This document shows, piece after piece, positions 36,999-44,938 of a stretch of DNA of 64,000 nucleotides. The stretch is from assembly GCA_964445815.1 (NCBI GenBank), contig CAYULW010000005.1, positions 62,001 to 126,000 on the forward strand, in the 5' to 3' direction. The notes under the pieces were generated by a model. It saw only the letters and a list, made by a program, of their open reading frames with translations, ran no database searches and was not told the origin of the DNA. Position numbers and translations under genes: made by a program. The stretch comes from CAYULW01 sp964445815. GTDB lineage: Bacteria > Bacteroidota > Bacteroidia > Flavobacteriales_E > Vicingaceae. Numbering within the stretch: the first letter of the stretch is position 1; every line of letters starts with the position of its first letter.

Positions 36999-37931
36999 CT
37001 AAAATGAAGTGCCGTCAATTTTAGTTCCCGGTGAAAAAAGTACAGACGTATTGGTATTATGCTGTTCAAAAGCTCCGGTTATGTCAGGGTTTCGTGTGTA
37101 AGACTCGTTAGGATTGTTGGAAAGCGCATCTGAATCGAATGATAAAATAAATTTTCCATTCGGGTCTTTAACGCCAATCACTTCTCCTGAATTATTGAAA
37201 TTTAACCCTGAACCTGAAGCTAATACTACTGCATTACCAAATGTAGTTCCTGCCTGGGGTGCGGTTCCGAAAACCACCAATACTCCTCTCCCGGGAATGA
37301 CTGAATTGCTGGGAAAGGTATATTGTATACTTCCTGAAGTAGTGTCGTCCCAGATTTCATAACCTGCCATATCAAAGTCCTGAGAACTTGGATTGTAAAA
37401 CTCAATGAATGAATCTCCATCCTGTTCATAGGTGCCATCCTTATTTGCATCGCCATCTAATCCTGAATTACTAGGATCATAAAGCACTTCGTTAATGATA
37501 AATTGTGCAGTTGCCGCCACATCATCATCCTCGATGGTAATGCTTTCCAGTTGCGCTCCCTTTAATGTAGCTCCGACTGCTGTTGCTGTTAGATCTACCG
37601 ACTCATTACCTTCTTTAACTGTGTCTTGTAAAGCGGTAAGTTGAACACTTGCGCTTGTATTGCCTGCCGAAATTACAATACTGCTATTGCTTAAGCTGTA
37701 GTCTACATCTAAAGTAGCTGTTCCGGCTGCACTTAGTTGAACTGTAACCGCATTATCAGTAGCTGAGTTTATCGTGGCAGTTATGGTCATGCTGCCTGAA
37801 GCTTCTGAAACCAGCAGGGTCGAAGCATCTAAGCTAACTGTAACGGTTGGTTCTACATCGTCGGTTTCACAACTTAGTGCAAAGAGGCAAATGACCGCAA
37901 CTATCCCGCTATGAAAAGGTTTTATTTTCAT
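36999..37931 (-). CDS. Lipoprotein with Calx-beta-like and lamin-tail domains
   Basis: 310 residues. Lipobox (FALSCET; Cys about 20). Residues 28-140 are a Calx-beta-type strand region (VTVSLDASTLLVSEASGS, GNESVDLTATAVG, SITIEDDD). Residues 145-300 are a lamin-tail domain (FIINEVLYDPSNSGLDGDAN, SFIEFYNPSSQDFDMAGYEIWDD, NFNNSGEVIGVKDPNG), a beta-sandwich seen in secreted Bacteroidota proteins. There is no T9SS domain; anchoring is by lipid. It precedes no gene it overlaps; 24 bp after the paralogous gene upstream on this strand, so both are likely co-transcribed. Biological role unknown. Confidence 0.8.
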   Translation of the reverse strand: MKIKPFHSGIVAVICLFALSCETDDVEPTVTVSLDASTLLVSEASGSMTITATINSATDNAVTVQLSAAGTATLDVDYSLSNSSIVISAGNTSASVQLTALQDTVKEGNESVDLTATAVGATLKGAQLESITIEDDDVAATAQFIINEVLYDPSNSGLDGDANKDGTYEQDGDSFIEFYNPSSQDFDMAGYEIWDDTTSGSIQYTFPSNSVIPGRGVLVVFGTAPQAGTTFGNAVVLASGSGLNFNNSGEVIGVKDPNGKFILSFDSDALSNNPNESYTRNPDITGAFEQHNTNTSVLFSPGTKIDGTSF

Positions 37932-37955
37932 TACCCTAAAATTTGATACGTTAAA

Positions 37956-39305
37956 TTACTCTTTTATAAACCGCTGTATTGCTGAACTATCCTGACTAGT
38001 CAATCGCAGTATGTACATTCCGCTTGGTAAATTGGCGATGTTCAGTTGGTTTCTTTCCAAACTGATGTTATCCATGAGTTGACCATTCAGGCTGAACACT
38101 TCTGCATTCAAAATGATTTCATCGCTTTGAATATTGAGCGTTTCACGAGCAGGGTTAGGGAATATTCCAACCTGAAAGCTTGACGCACTATTCTCATTTA
38201 GGCTAGAGAGAATGCTAAATGCCACTCCATTGGTTCTTGTTCCGGGTGAGAATAAAACATTGGTCGTATCACCATGCTGTACAAATCCACCTGTTATATC
38301 CGGAGCTCTTGTGTAAGACTCATTCGGATTGTTGGACAGGGCATCTGAATCAAAGAATAGCACCCAATTACCTCTTACATCTTTAATCCCGATTACTTCT
38401 CCTGAATTGTTAAAGTTGAATCCATTCATCGCATTTAACACGACTGCGGTACCAAAACTACCCGAAGAGGTGCTTCCTCCTCCAAAAACTACTACCGCTT
38501 CGTTTGCGGGTGCCATTGTTCCCGCAGGAAAAGTAAATTGATTGGTGCCTCCTGAAGCTGTATCGTCCCAAATTTGATAACCTCCCATATCGAAAGGGAC
38601 CGAGTCTGTGTTGTAGAATTCAACAAAGGAATCATCGTCCTGATCGTAAACTCCGTCTCCATTGGCATCGCCATCTAAACCACTATTAGAAGGGTCGTAC
38701 AATACTTCATTAATGATGATCGGGTTTGAAGTACTCGGCATGGTAAAAGGAGATCCATTTGTTCTCGTTCCCGGAGAAAATAATACAGAAGTAGTATCTC
38801 CATGTTGAACAAATCCACCGGTAACGTCCGGAGCTCTTGTGTAAGATTCGTTTGGATTGTTAGATAATGCGTCCGAATCGAAAATTAAAGCCCAGTTACC
38901 GCTAGTGTCTTTAACGCCTATCACTTCCCCTGAATTATTAAAATTGAGTCCTGAGTCTCCTTTAAAGACAACGGCGTTACCATAGTTTGCCAATAAAGTT
39001 CCCCCACCAAAAACAACTGTAACTTCTTTAGCAGGAATAAAAGAGTTAGCCGGAAATCTGAATTGAATTTCACCACCTGAGGTAGTGTCGTCCCAGATTT
39101 CGTAGCCACTAATATCGAAAGCAACTGAATCTGAATTGTAAATTTCGATGAAAGAATCATCGTCCTGACTGTAAATGCCATCTCCATTGGCATCTCCATC
39201 TAAACCACTATTAGAAGGGTCGTAAAGAACCTCATTAACAATGAGTTGTCCGTAGCTTAACTGAAGAGTGAATAGGGAGATAAAAAGAAGGTAAATTTTT
39301 TTCAT
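37956..39305 (-). CDS. T9SS-exported protein with two lamin-tail domains
   Basis: 449 residues. Signal peptide (ending LSYGQ, about 20), two lamin-tail domains in tandem (each about 170 residues, starting IVNEVLYDPSNSGLDGDAN and IINEVLYDPSNSGLDGDAN), and a type A T9SS sorting domain at the C-terminus (VGIFPNPARETLNIQ, AEVFSLNGQLMDN, LPSGMYILRL, IQRFIKE). The three lamin-tail copies in this and the next gene are close relatives. Likely surface-attached or released. Its start is 88 bp from the MocR start, so the promoters may overlap the regulator's site at 39364-39392. Confidence 0.85.
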   Translation of the reverse strand: MKKIYLLFISLFTLQLSYGQLIVNEVLYDPSNSGLDGDANGDGIYSQDDDSFIEIYNSDSVAFDISGYEIWDDTTSGGEIQFRFPANSFIPAKEVTVVFGGGTLLANYGNAVVFKGDSGLNFNNSGEVIGVKDTSGNWALIFDSDALSNNPNESYTRAPDVTGGFVQHGDTTSVLFSPGTRTNGSPFTMPSTSNPIIINEVLYDPSNSGLDGDANGDGVYDQDDDSFVEFYNTDSVPFDMGGYQIWDDTASGGTNQFTFPAGTMAPANEAVVVFGGGSTSSGSFGTAVVLNAMNGFNFNNSGEVIGIKDVRGNWVLFFDSDALSNNPNESYTRAPDITGGFVQHGDTTNVLFSPGTRTNGVAFSILSSLNENSASSFQVGIFPNPARETLNIQSDEIILNAEVFSLNGQLMDNISLERNQLNIANLPSGMYILRLTSQDSSAIQRFIKE

Positions 39306-39363
39306 GTCTAAATAATTTTAAAAAGGATAACCAAAAGAATCGTTTAAAGCTTTACATTTAACA

Positions 39364-39392
39364 TACCAATTATTAATTATAATAAATACCAA
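39364..39392 (+). promoter_or_regulatory. Candidate MocR operator, site 1
   Basis: TACCAA-N17-TACCAA direct repeat (29 bp) with the second half-site just before the TTG start of the regulator at 39394. A same-length site in opposite orientation is at 41061-41089. The 23-bp spacing of half-sites, about two helical turns, is typical of MocR/PdxR operators. Confidence 0.55.
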
Positions 39393-39393
39393 T

Positions 39394-40869
39394 TTGGAGT
39401 CAATTTTACAGAGAATTCAGTACCGCTATCGTAAAGCAATTAGCAAAGGGGAGGAGAAAAGGTTGTATTTCGTTTTGTACGAGGTGATCAGAAATGCAAT
39501 TGTTGAGACGATGATTCCTGCTCAGGAGAAACTGCCTGCGAGTCGCACTCTTTCGAACTTTTTAAGTGTTTCCAGAAGTACGGTCTTAAAGGCTTATGAC
39601 CTTCTGCTTCTAGAGGGTTATATCATAGCAAAAAAGGGGTCCGGTTATACGGTCAAAGGTTTGGTCAATACCGCTAAAAAGAAATTGACTAATCAACTTC
39701 ATCAGCATGCAGCTTTATCAGAAAAGGGAAAGTCATTTCAAGAGAATACCAAATTAATTAATCGTACAGATGGCGTCACCGTCGCTTTTCGGCCGGGCGT
39801 TCCTCCTTTGGATATTTTTCCTGTAAGTAAGTGGAAAAACCTGACGACTTTGTATTGGCGGCAAATTAAATTTTCGGCTCTGACTTATTCTCCTTCTTCT
39901 GGCAATGAGCAATTGAAAAGGAACTTAGCCAATTATCTGAATTTAAGCCGAGGCTTGAAATGTGAGAGTCATCAAGTCATCATTGTATCCGGTTCTCTTC
40001 AGTCTTTGTACTTGATCGGAAGCGTTTTAGTGAATCAGCAGGATAAGGTGGTGATGGAGAACCCCACTTTCCCGAATGTTCATTCTATTTTTAAAAGTTT
40101 GCAGGCTAATATTTTGGGCGTAGAGGTAGATAAGAAAGGATTGAAAACCGAACTGTTGAAAGAAGATCAATTTCAAAAAGCCAAACTAATTCATACAACG
40201 CCTTCTTGTCATTACCCCAATGCTACCGTAATGAGCAAGAAACGAAGAAAAGAATTGCTTCAATGGGCGAATGCTAATGGTACTTATATCATTGAGAATG
40301 ATTACGAACATGAAGTCACTAATTATCGGCAATCATTGCCTGCATTGTTTAGTTTGGATCAGCAGGATAGAACGATCTATATGGGAACTTTTAACCGCTT
40401 GTTGCACCCTTCCATTCGGGTAGGCTATATGGTACTTCCCCCTCAGTTGGTAGAGCCTGTTACCGCTCTTATGAATCATTCTCATCGTTTTGTGCCTCCT
40501 TCTATTCAGGTTGTGTTGAATCAATTCATAGAGAAGAAGTTTTTATATGCGCATATCAAAACACTGATTGCAACGGCTCATGAACGCAAGCAGATCTTTC
40601 TCGATAGTTTCCGAAATCACTTTGGTAATGGCTTTGAGTTTTTAAATGAGGAAAGTGATAGTCTTCATTTGTTAGGAAGGTTCAAAGATTTAGATCAGCA
40701 TCAAAAGTTGATCGACAAATTTGCGGAAAAGCGTATTTTGAGTCATTCCTATCGTAAATGTTTTGTTTCAGGAATACCAAAGGAGGGGATCATTTTTGGT
40801 TATGCATCGGTTAAGGGCCCTCAAATTAAAAGGAAAGTAGAGCAGATGGCTGAGGTTTGGAAGAAGTAA
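39394..40869 (+). CDS. MocR/GntR-family regulator lacking the PLP lysine
   Basis: 491 residues with a TTG start. N-terminal winged helix of GntR type (about 10-85: QEKLPASRTLSNFLSVSRSTVLKAYDLLLLEGYI) and an aminotransferase-like domain (about 125-490). The expected GTFSK, whose Lys binds pyridoxal phosphate, reads GTFNR (Lys to Arg at 335, codon CGC at 40396-40398). ENDYEHEV corresponds to the usual EDDYDSEF. Such regulators normally sense PLP or a PLP-amine adduct, so this one may sense something else or bind PLP without a Schiff base (inference). It stands between the lamin-tail genes and the esterase/SLC13 unit, which it may control. Confidence 0.88.
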   Translation: MESILQRIQYRYRKAISKGEEKRLYFVLYEVIRNAIVETMIPAQEKLPASRTLSNFLSVSRSTVLKAYDLLLLEGYIIAKKGSGYTVKGLVNTAKKKLTNQLHQHAALSEKGKSFQENTKLINRTDGVTVAFRPGVPPLDIFPVSKWKNLTTLYWRQIKFSALTYSPSSGNEQLKRNLANYLNLSRGLKCESHQVIIVSGSLQSLYLIGSVLVNQQDKVVMENPTFPNVHSIFKSLQANILGVEVDKKGLKTELLKEDQFQKAKLIHTTPSCHYPNATVMSKKRRKELLQWANANGTYIIENDYEHEVTNYRQSLPALFSLDQQDRTIYMGTFNRLLHPSIRVGYMVLPPQLVEPVTALMNHSHRFVPPSIQVVLNQFIEKKFLYAHIKTLIATAHERKQIFLDSFRNHFGNGFEFLNEESDSLHLLGRFKDLDQHQKLIDKFAEKRILSHSYRKCFVSGIPKEGIIFGYASVKGPQIKRKVEQMAEVWKK

Positions 40870-40875
40870 TTGCTC

Positions 40876-40911
40876 ACTTCAATACATTCCGATTTACAAT
40901 CGGAACACTCA
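40876..40911. repeat. Dispersed 36-bp repeat, copy 2
   Basis: One mismatch to 36917-36952; the internal 30 bp from 40882 to 40911 are identical. Contains TTCCGATT-TAC-AATCGGAA. Confidence 0.85.
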
Positions 40912-40933
40912 ATGAGCGATTACAATTGTACTT

Positions 40934-41039
40934 TTCGATACTCCTCCCCTTGGTCGGAACTCAGGGTACGGATTGCTCGCTGAGTATCGAAGGCAGAAGG
41001 TGTATCGAGACGAGCGGAACTGAGATGTTCTTCTCGATA
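40934..41039. repeat. Pair of long inverted repeats
   Basis: TTCGATACTC (40934-40943) pairs with GAGTATCGAA (40982-40991), and TATCGAGA (41003-41010) pairs with TCTCGATA (41032-41039). These resemble dispersed palindromic intergenic elements of Bacteroidota genomes. Confidence 0.6.
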
Positions 41040-41060
41040 TGCTTCGCACTCGATGAACGT

Positions 41061-41089
41061 TTGGTACTCTGGGTATATTAAAATTGGTA
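41061..41089 (-). promoter_or_regulatory. Candidate MocR operator, site 2
   Basis: TTGGTA at 41061 and 41084, 23 bp apart; on the minus strand this is TACCAA-N17-TACCAA, the same 29-bp layout as site 1. It is 72 bp upstream of the esterase start. Confidence 0.55.
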
Positions 41090-41160
41090 TTTGAAAAACA
41101 AACTATTTGGTCTGTTTTTGGCTTTGCTAAATTGAAATATTTGTTCTTTTAATAGAGTCA

Positions 41161-42093
41161 ATGAATTTAATCAGATGCATCGTTTTAGTCGTCAGTAGCA
41201 GCATGTTGCTTCTTTCCTGCGATAACAGTGAAGACATTCCCGAACCAACAGAAAACACTGTTACCACTTCTCAATTGAAAGGATCAGGCTCATTTACTTA
41301 CAATGATTATCAACCATTAAGCGGTAAGGCAGTAGAGGTTTATTATCATGTCCCTTCAACGGTGAATGCAAGCACACCCATTTTAATGGTCTTTCATGGT
41401 GGTTCAAGAGATGCTCTGCAAAATCGAGATCAATTGATTTTTGCAGCGAATCAAAAAAATCTGATCGTCATTGTCCCTGAGTTTTCGCAAGCGAATTTTC
41501 CGGGAGGGGATCAATACAATTTAGGAAATGTCTTTATTGATGGAGACAATCCTTCAGCTTCTACTTTGAACGGCGAAGATCAGTGGACTTTTTCATTGGT
41601 AGAGCCTCTGTTTGACAAGGTAAAGCAATTAACGGCCAATACAAGTGAGCGTTTCTACCTGTTTGGTTTCTCCGCAGGAGCTCAGTTTTTACATCGGTTT
41701 CTCTTTTTTAAACCTTCTGCTCGCGTTGAGGAAGCAGTTGCTGCAGCTTCTGGTTGGTATACCGTACCTGATAACCAAATCTCATTTCCATACGGAATTA
41801 AAGACAGCCCTCTAATGATCGGCAATTTTGCTCCTATCTTTGATAAAAAATTGACCGTTTTGATAGGAGAAGCGGATAATGATCCTAATGCAGGAGGACT
41901 TCGTAGAAATGCCAAAGCAGATATACAGGGCACGAATAGATTGAGTAGAGCTCAGTACTTTTTCAATGAAAGCCGACAGATTGCGATCAACAATAACTTT
42001 TCCTATCATTGGCAATATGCCACTTTACCAAGAGTAGGTCATGATTTTTCTGTGCTTTCCAATCATGCCTTGAATTCAATATTTACTTTTTAA
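41161..42093 (+). CDS. Secreted alpha/beta-hydrolase lipoprotein (esterase-like)
   Basis: 310 residues. Lipobox (LLLSCDN, Cys20) and an acidic linker, so outer-membrane attached. Alpha/beta-hydrolase features: oxyanion HGG at 79-81 (LMVFHGGS), nucleophile Ser171 in GFSAG, likely acid Asp239 (GEADNDPN) and His294 (RVGHDFSV). The pattern is closest to polyhydroxybutyrate-depolymerase/feruloyl-esterase-like enzymes; the substrate is unknown. Coupled with the SLC13 carrier 15 bp downstream, it may release a carboxylic acid that the carrier imports (inference). Confidence 0.82.
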   Translation: MNLIRCIVLVVSSSMLLLSCDNSEDIPEPTENTVTTSQLKGSGSFTYNDYQPLSGKAVEVYYHVPSTVNASTPILMVFHGGSRDALQNRDQLIFAANQKNLIVIVPEFSQANFPGGDQYNLGNVFIDGDNPSASTLNGEDQWTFSLVEPLFDKVKQLTANTSERFYLFGFSAGAQFLHRFLFFKPSARVEEAVAAASGWYTVPDNQISFPYGIKDSPLMIGNFAPIFDKKLTVLIGEADNDPNAGGLRRNAKADIQGTNRLSRAQYFFNESRQIAINNNFSYHWQYATLPRVGHDFSVLSNHALNSIFTF

Positions 42094-42108
42094 TCGGATA
42101 TTGAACCC

Positions 42109-43560
42109 ATGTTGAGTAAACGAAAAGTCGGTTTATTAGCAGGGCCCCTGGTATTCTTCTTATTGCTGATGTTTTTTGAAGCGGAGGGTCTTTCAGAGCA
42201 GGGTGTTGCTGTATTGGCTACAACCTGTTGGGTGGCAATCTGGTGGGTAACCGAAGCGGTAGCCATAGAAGTAACTGCTTTATTGCCGATTGTGCTTTTT
42301 CCATTGACCGGAGGCTTGGATCTGAAAACAACCGGAGCTGCTTACGGACACAAATTCATTTTTCTTTTTGTAGGTGGTTTTATACTGGCCATTGCTATTG
42401 AGAAATGGAATTTACATCGACGAATTGCGTTACACATCATTCAATTGGTAGGGAGTAACTTATCTAACATCATTCTGGGATTTATGTTGAGTACAGCTTT
42501 CTTATCCATGTGGATTTCCAATACGGCTACTACTGTAATGATGTTGCCGATAGGTATGGCGGTGATTAAAGAGATGAGCGATTATGGAGCAGGCAACAGT
42601 CATTCTCATTTTGGAAAAGCATTGATGCTTGCCATTGCCTATAGTGCCTCTATTGGTGGCATGGCGACCTTAATTGGTACACCACCCAACTTAATTTTTG
42701 CAGGGGTAGTGGAAGAACTCTATGCTGTGGAGATTTCTTTTTTCCAGTGGTTTCAATTTGGGTTACCCATTACCATTTTGCTGTTATTGATGTGTTGGTA
42801 TTACCTCACCAATTTTGCTTTTAAGTTAAAAGGTATGCGCTATCAGGGCGGTAAATCTATTATTGCAGAGCAACTGACAAAGCTGGGTAAGGTTTCTGTA
42901 GAAGAAAAAAGAGTTTTAATTGTTTTTATACTGACTGCTGCTGCATGGATTTGTCGATCTTTTTTGTTGAAAGAGTTGATACCGGCCATTGATGATACCA
43001 TTATTGCTTTGATAGCAGCTATTCTGCTATTTATTATTCCTTCTCAACAGAAAAAGGAACCACTCTTAACATGGATGGAGGCGGTCAAATTACCATGGGG
43101 CGTTTTACTGCTTTTTGGTGGTGGAATTGCTTTGGCGGTCGGTTTTGAAACAAGTGGTTTGGCGGAATGGGTCGGGAATCAATTGAGTATTTTACAAGGT
43201 ATTTCACTTTTCATTATGTTATTTCTTATTGTAGCGGCGGTTAACTTCTTAACCGAGATTACCTCTAATTTAGCAACCACCGCCATTTTACTGCCCATTT
43301 TAGCTGCGTTATCTACTGTCATTAACGTTCATCCCTTTTTGTTATTAGCCGCTGCAACGGTAGCCGCTTCTTGCGCTTTCATGCTCCCCGTGGCAACAGC
43401 ACCGAATGCATTGGTCTTTGGGTCTGGTTATATTAGAATGTCGGACATGATTCGAACGGGAGTCTGGCTAAATGTTCTATCTATTATCTTACTTTCCTTA
43501 ATCGTCTATTTTATTTTGCCTGAGCTTTGGGGTTTTGAGGTGGATGGAGCCTTTAAGTAA
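42109..43560 (+). CDS. SLC13/DASS-family sodium-coupled carboxylate carrier
   Basis: 483 residues, about 11-13 membrane helices. Carries both family SNT motifs: WISNTATTVMMLPIG (about 143-157) and EITSNLATTAILLP (about 383-396), which form sodium and substrate sites, plus the GTPPNLIFAG loop. These carriers import di- or tricarboxylates or sulfate with sodium. Situated 15 bp after the esterase gene, in an apparent two-gene unit ending with the terminator at 43583-43616. The exact substrate is not predictable from motifs alone. Confidence 0.92.
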   Translation: MLSKRKVGLLAGPLVFFLLLMFFEAEGLSEQGVAVLATTCWVAIWWVTEAVAIEVTALLPIVLFPLTGGLDLKTTGAAYGHKFIFLFVGGFILAIAIEKWNLHRRIALHIIQLVGSNLSNIILGFMLSTAFLSMWISNTATTVMMLPIGMAVIKEMSDYGAGNSHSHFGKALMLAIAYSASIGGMATLIGTPPNLIFAGVVEELYAVEISFFQWFQFGLPITILLLLMCWYYLTNFAFKLKGMRYQGGKSIIAEQLTKLGKVSVEEKRVLIVFILTAAAWICRSFLLKELIPAIDDTIIALIAAILLFIIPSQQKKEPLLTWMEAVKLPWGVLLLFGGGIALAVGFETSGLAEWVGNQLSILQGISLFIMLFLIVAAVNFLTEITSNLATTAILLPILAALSTVINVHPFLLLAAATVAASCAFMLPVATAPNALVFGSGYIRMSDMIRTGVWLNVLSIILLSLIVYFILPELWGFEVDGAFK

Positions 43561-43582
43561 AGTCTATTATAAATTATCAGAA

Positions 43583-43616
43583 AAAAAGACCCAATTTTAT
43601 CAATTGGGTCTTTTTA
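43583..43616 (+). terminator. Terminator of the esterase/SLC13 unit
   Basis: Stem AAAGACCCAATT / AATTGGGTCTTT, 12 bp with a 5-nt loop, flanked by A and T runs; can act on both strands. Confidence 0.85.
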
Positions 43617-43620
43617 TTTG

Positions 43621-43819
43621 TGGGCCCTGCTGGGCTCACTTCAACTCCTTCGTTGTTCAGCATAAACTTCTCGCCTTAAAATCATACAAAATAAAAATCT
43701 CTTAACCTTATTGGCTAAGAGATTTCCATTTTGTGGGCCCTGTTCTTCTTCGAAGTACCTACGAAGAACGAAGCTGGGCTCACTTCAACTCCTTCGTCGT
43801 TCAGCATAAACTTCTCGCC
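43621..43819 (-). repeat. Two degenerate tRNA-tail copies
   Basis: Copy A: bases 43621-43637 equal the tRNA 3' end (43880-43896). Copy B starts at 43734 and has a 31-bp insertion (43743-43773) with inverted repeat TTCTTCG/CGAAGAA. Both are followed by about 38 bp of matching sequence (43638-43675 and 43782-43819, one mismatch). Confidence 0.85.
43695..43725. terminator. Terminator-like hairpin
   Basis: AAATCTCTTA / TAAGAGATTT, 10 bp, with T runs on the minus side. It follows copy B of the tRNA tail when read on the minus strand. Confidence 0.55.
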
Positions 43820-43833
43820 CACCAAGACGAAGA

Positions 43834-43869
43834 AATAAAAAAATCCCTCACCTAACGGAGAAGGATTTT
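43834..43869 (-). terminator. Terminator of the tRNA gene
   Basis: On the minus strand a stem AAATCCTTCTCC / GGTGAGGGATTT (two mismatches) is followed by seven T, 12 bp past the tRNA 3' end. Confidence 0.75.
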
Positions 43870-43879
43870 CTATTTCTAG

Positions 43880-43953
43880 TGGGCCCTGCTGGGCTCGAAC
43901 CAGCGACCACCTGATTATGAGTCAGGTGCTCTAACCAACTGAGCTAAGGGCCC
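43880..43953 (-). tRNA. tRNA with anticodon CAT, probably tRNA-Ile2
   Basis: 74 nt including the discriminator A. Acceptor stem GGGCCCT / AGGGCCC (7 bp), D arm AGCTCAG-TTGGTTAGAGC, anticodon loop CTCATAA, T arm GCTGG-TTCGAGC-CCAGC; CCA is not encoded. The T arm and variable loop (GGTCGCTGG) match the isoleucine-2 type, read as lysidine-modified by TilS, better than elongator Met. The anticodon alone cannot separate Ile2 from Met. Confidence 0.93.
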
Positions 43954-44023
43954 GCTCTTAAAAGAGTGGAGCAAGATTACGAATAATTGACAATATTGTA
44001 AAAAAAATACGAATATTACAGAC

Positions 44024-44938
44024 ATGATCTGTCCCCCCTACCTCAAGCCAGGTGATCAAGTCCGTATTGTAAGCACAGCTCGAAAAATAACAGAGGAAGA
44101 ACTGCAACCGGCAGTTCAACTGTTAAAATCTTGGGGTTTACAAATACAGTCTAACCCCTATTTATTTGAGCAAGATCATCAATTTGCCGGTGATGTTGAT
44201 ACAAGGGCAAAAGCTTTACAAGAAGCATTAGACGACTTGGAGTGCAAGGCTATTATCTGCGCGCGTGGAGGTTATGGTACTGCACAGATCATTGATCAGA
44301 TTGATTTTTCTGGATTCAAGTCTAATCCAAAATGGCTTGTGGGATATAGTGATGTTACGGTATTGCATAATCATGTGCAACAAGTTTTGGCTGTAGAGTC
44401 TTTACATGCCACCATGCCAATCAATTTCCCAAAAGATGGCAGAGAAAATAATGCCACTGCTTCATTAAAGACTGCTCTGTTTGGAGGACAATTGCAGTAT
44501 GAAATCCAACCGCATGTTCTCAACACGCATTCTGATTTTGAAATTGAAGGTCATTTGTTAGGCGGAAACCTCTCTATCCTTTACAGTTTAACCGGAACTC
44601 ATAGTCAGATTGATGCAAAAGGAGCCATTTTATTTATGGAAGATTTGGATGAATACCTGTATCATATCGATCGCATAATGATGAATTTAAAGCGTGCAGG
44701 TTTGTTTGATGAATGTAAGGGTGTTTTGGTCGGGGGCATGAGTGACATGAATGACAATACAGTTCCATTTGGTGAAACTGCTGAAGAAATCATTGTGAGA
44801 AACCTCAGGAAGTATAATGTTCCGGTCATTTTTGGTTTTCCTGCGGGCCATATTGAAGACAATAGAGCCTTAATTATGGGACGTCATCTTAAAATCAGTA
44901 CATCAGGAGAAAAGATTAACTGCGTTTTTAATGGCTGA
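44024..44938 (+). CDS. ldcA: Muramoyltetrapeptide LD-carboxypeptidase (S66)
   Basis: 304 residues, usual size. S66 motifs: PPYLKPGDQVRIVSTARK at the start, ARGGYG loop, catalytic Ser in VGYSDVTVL, Glu in LFMEDLDEYLYHIDR and His in GFPAGHIEDNRAL. It trims the terminal D-Ala from murein tetrapeptides during cell-wall recycling; cytosolic, no signal peptide. The stop overlaps the next gene by 8 bp. Confidence 0.92.
   Translation: MICPPYLKPGDQVRIVSTARKITEEELQPAVQLLKSWGLQIQSNPYLFEQDHQFAGDVDTRAKALQEALDDLECKAIICARGGYGTAQIIDQIDFSGFKSNPKWLVGYSDVTVLHNHVQQVLAVESLHATMPINFPKDGRENNATASLKTALFGGQLQYEIQPHVLNTHSDFEIEGHLLGGNLSILYSLTGTHSQIDAKGAILFMEDLDEYLYHIDRIMMNLKRAGLFDECKGVLVGGMSDMNDNTVPFGETAEEIIVRNLRKYNVPVIFGFPAGHIEDNRALIMGRHLKISTSGEKINCVFNG

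Larger units (their letters stand above)
40870..41160. other. Intergenic region with repeats and operator site, 291 bp
   Basis: Holds the second 36-bp repeat (40876-40911), a perfect TACAATTGTA palindrome (40921-40930), two long stem-loops (40934-40991 and 41003-41039) and the second TACCAA-type site. No coding frame is convincing. Confidence 0.6.
43561..43879. other. Intergenic region with tRNA-tail copies and three hairpins
   Basis: Contains three terminator-like hairpins, each directly followed (plus strand) by TGGGCCC, and two copies of the tRNA 3' tail with about 38 bp of shared flanking sequence. No ORF is convincing. Confidence 0.65.
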
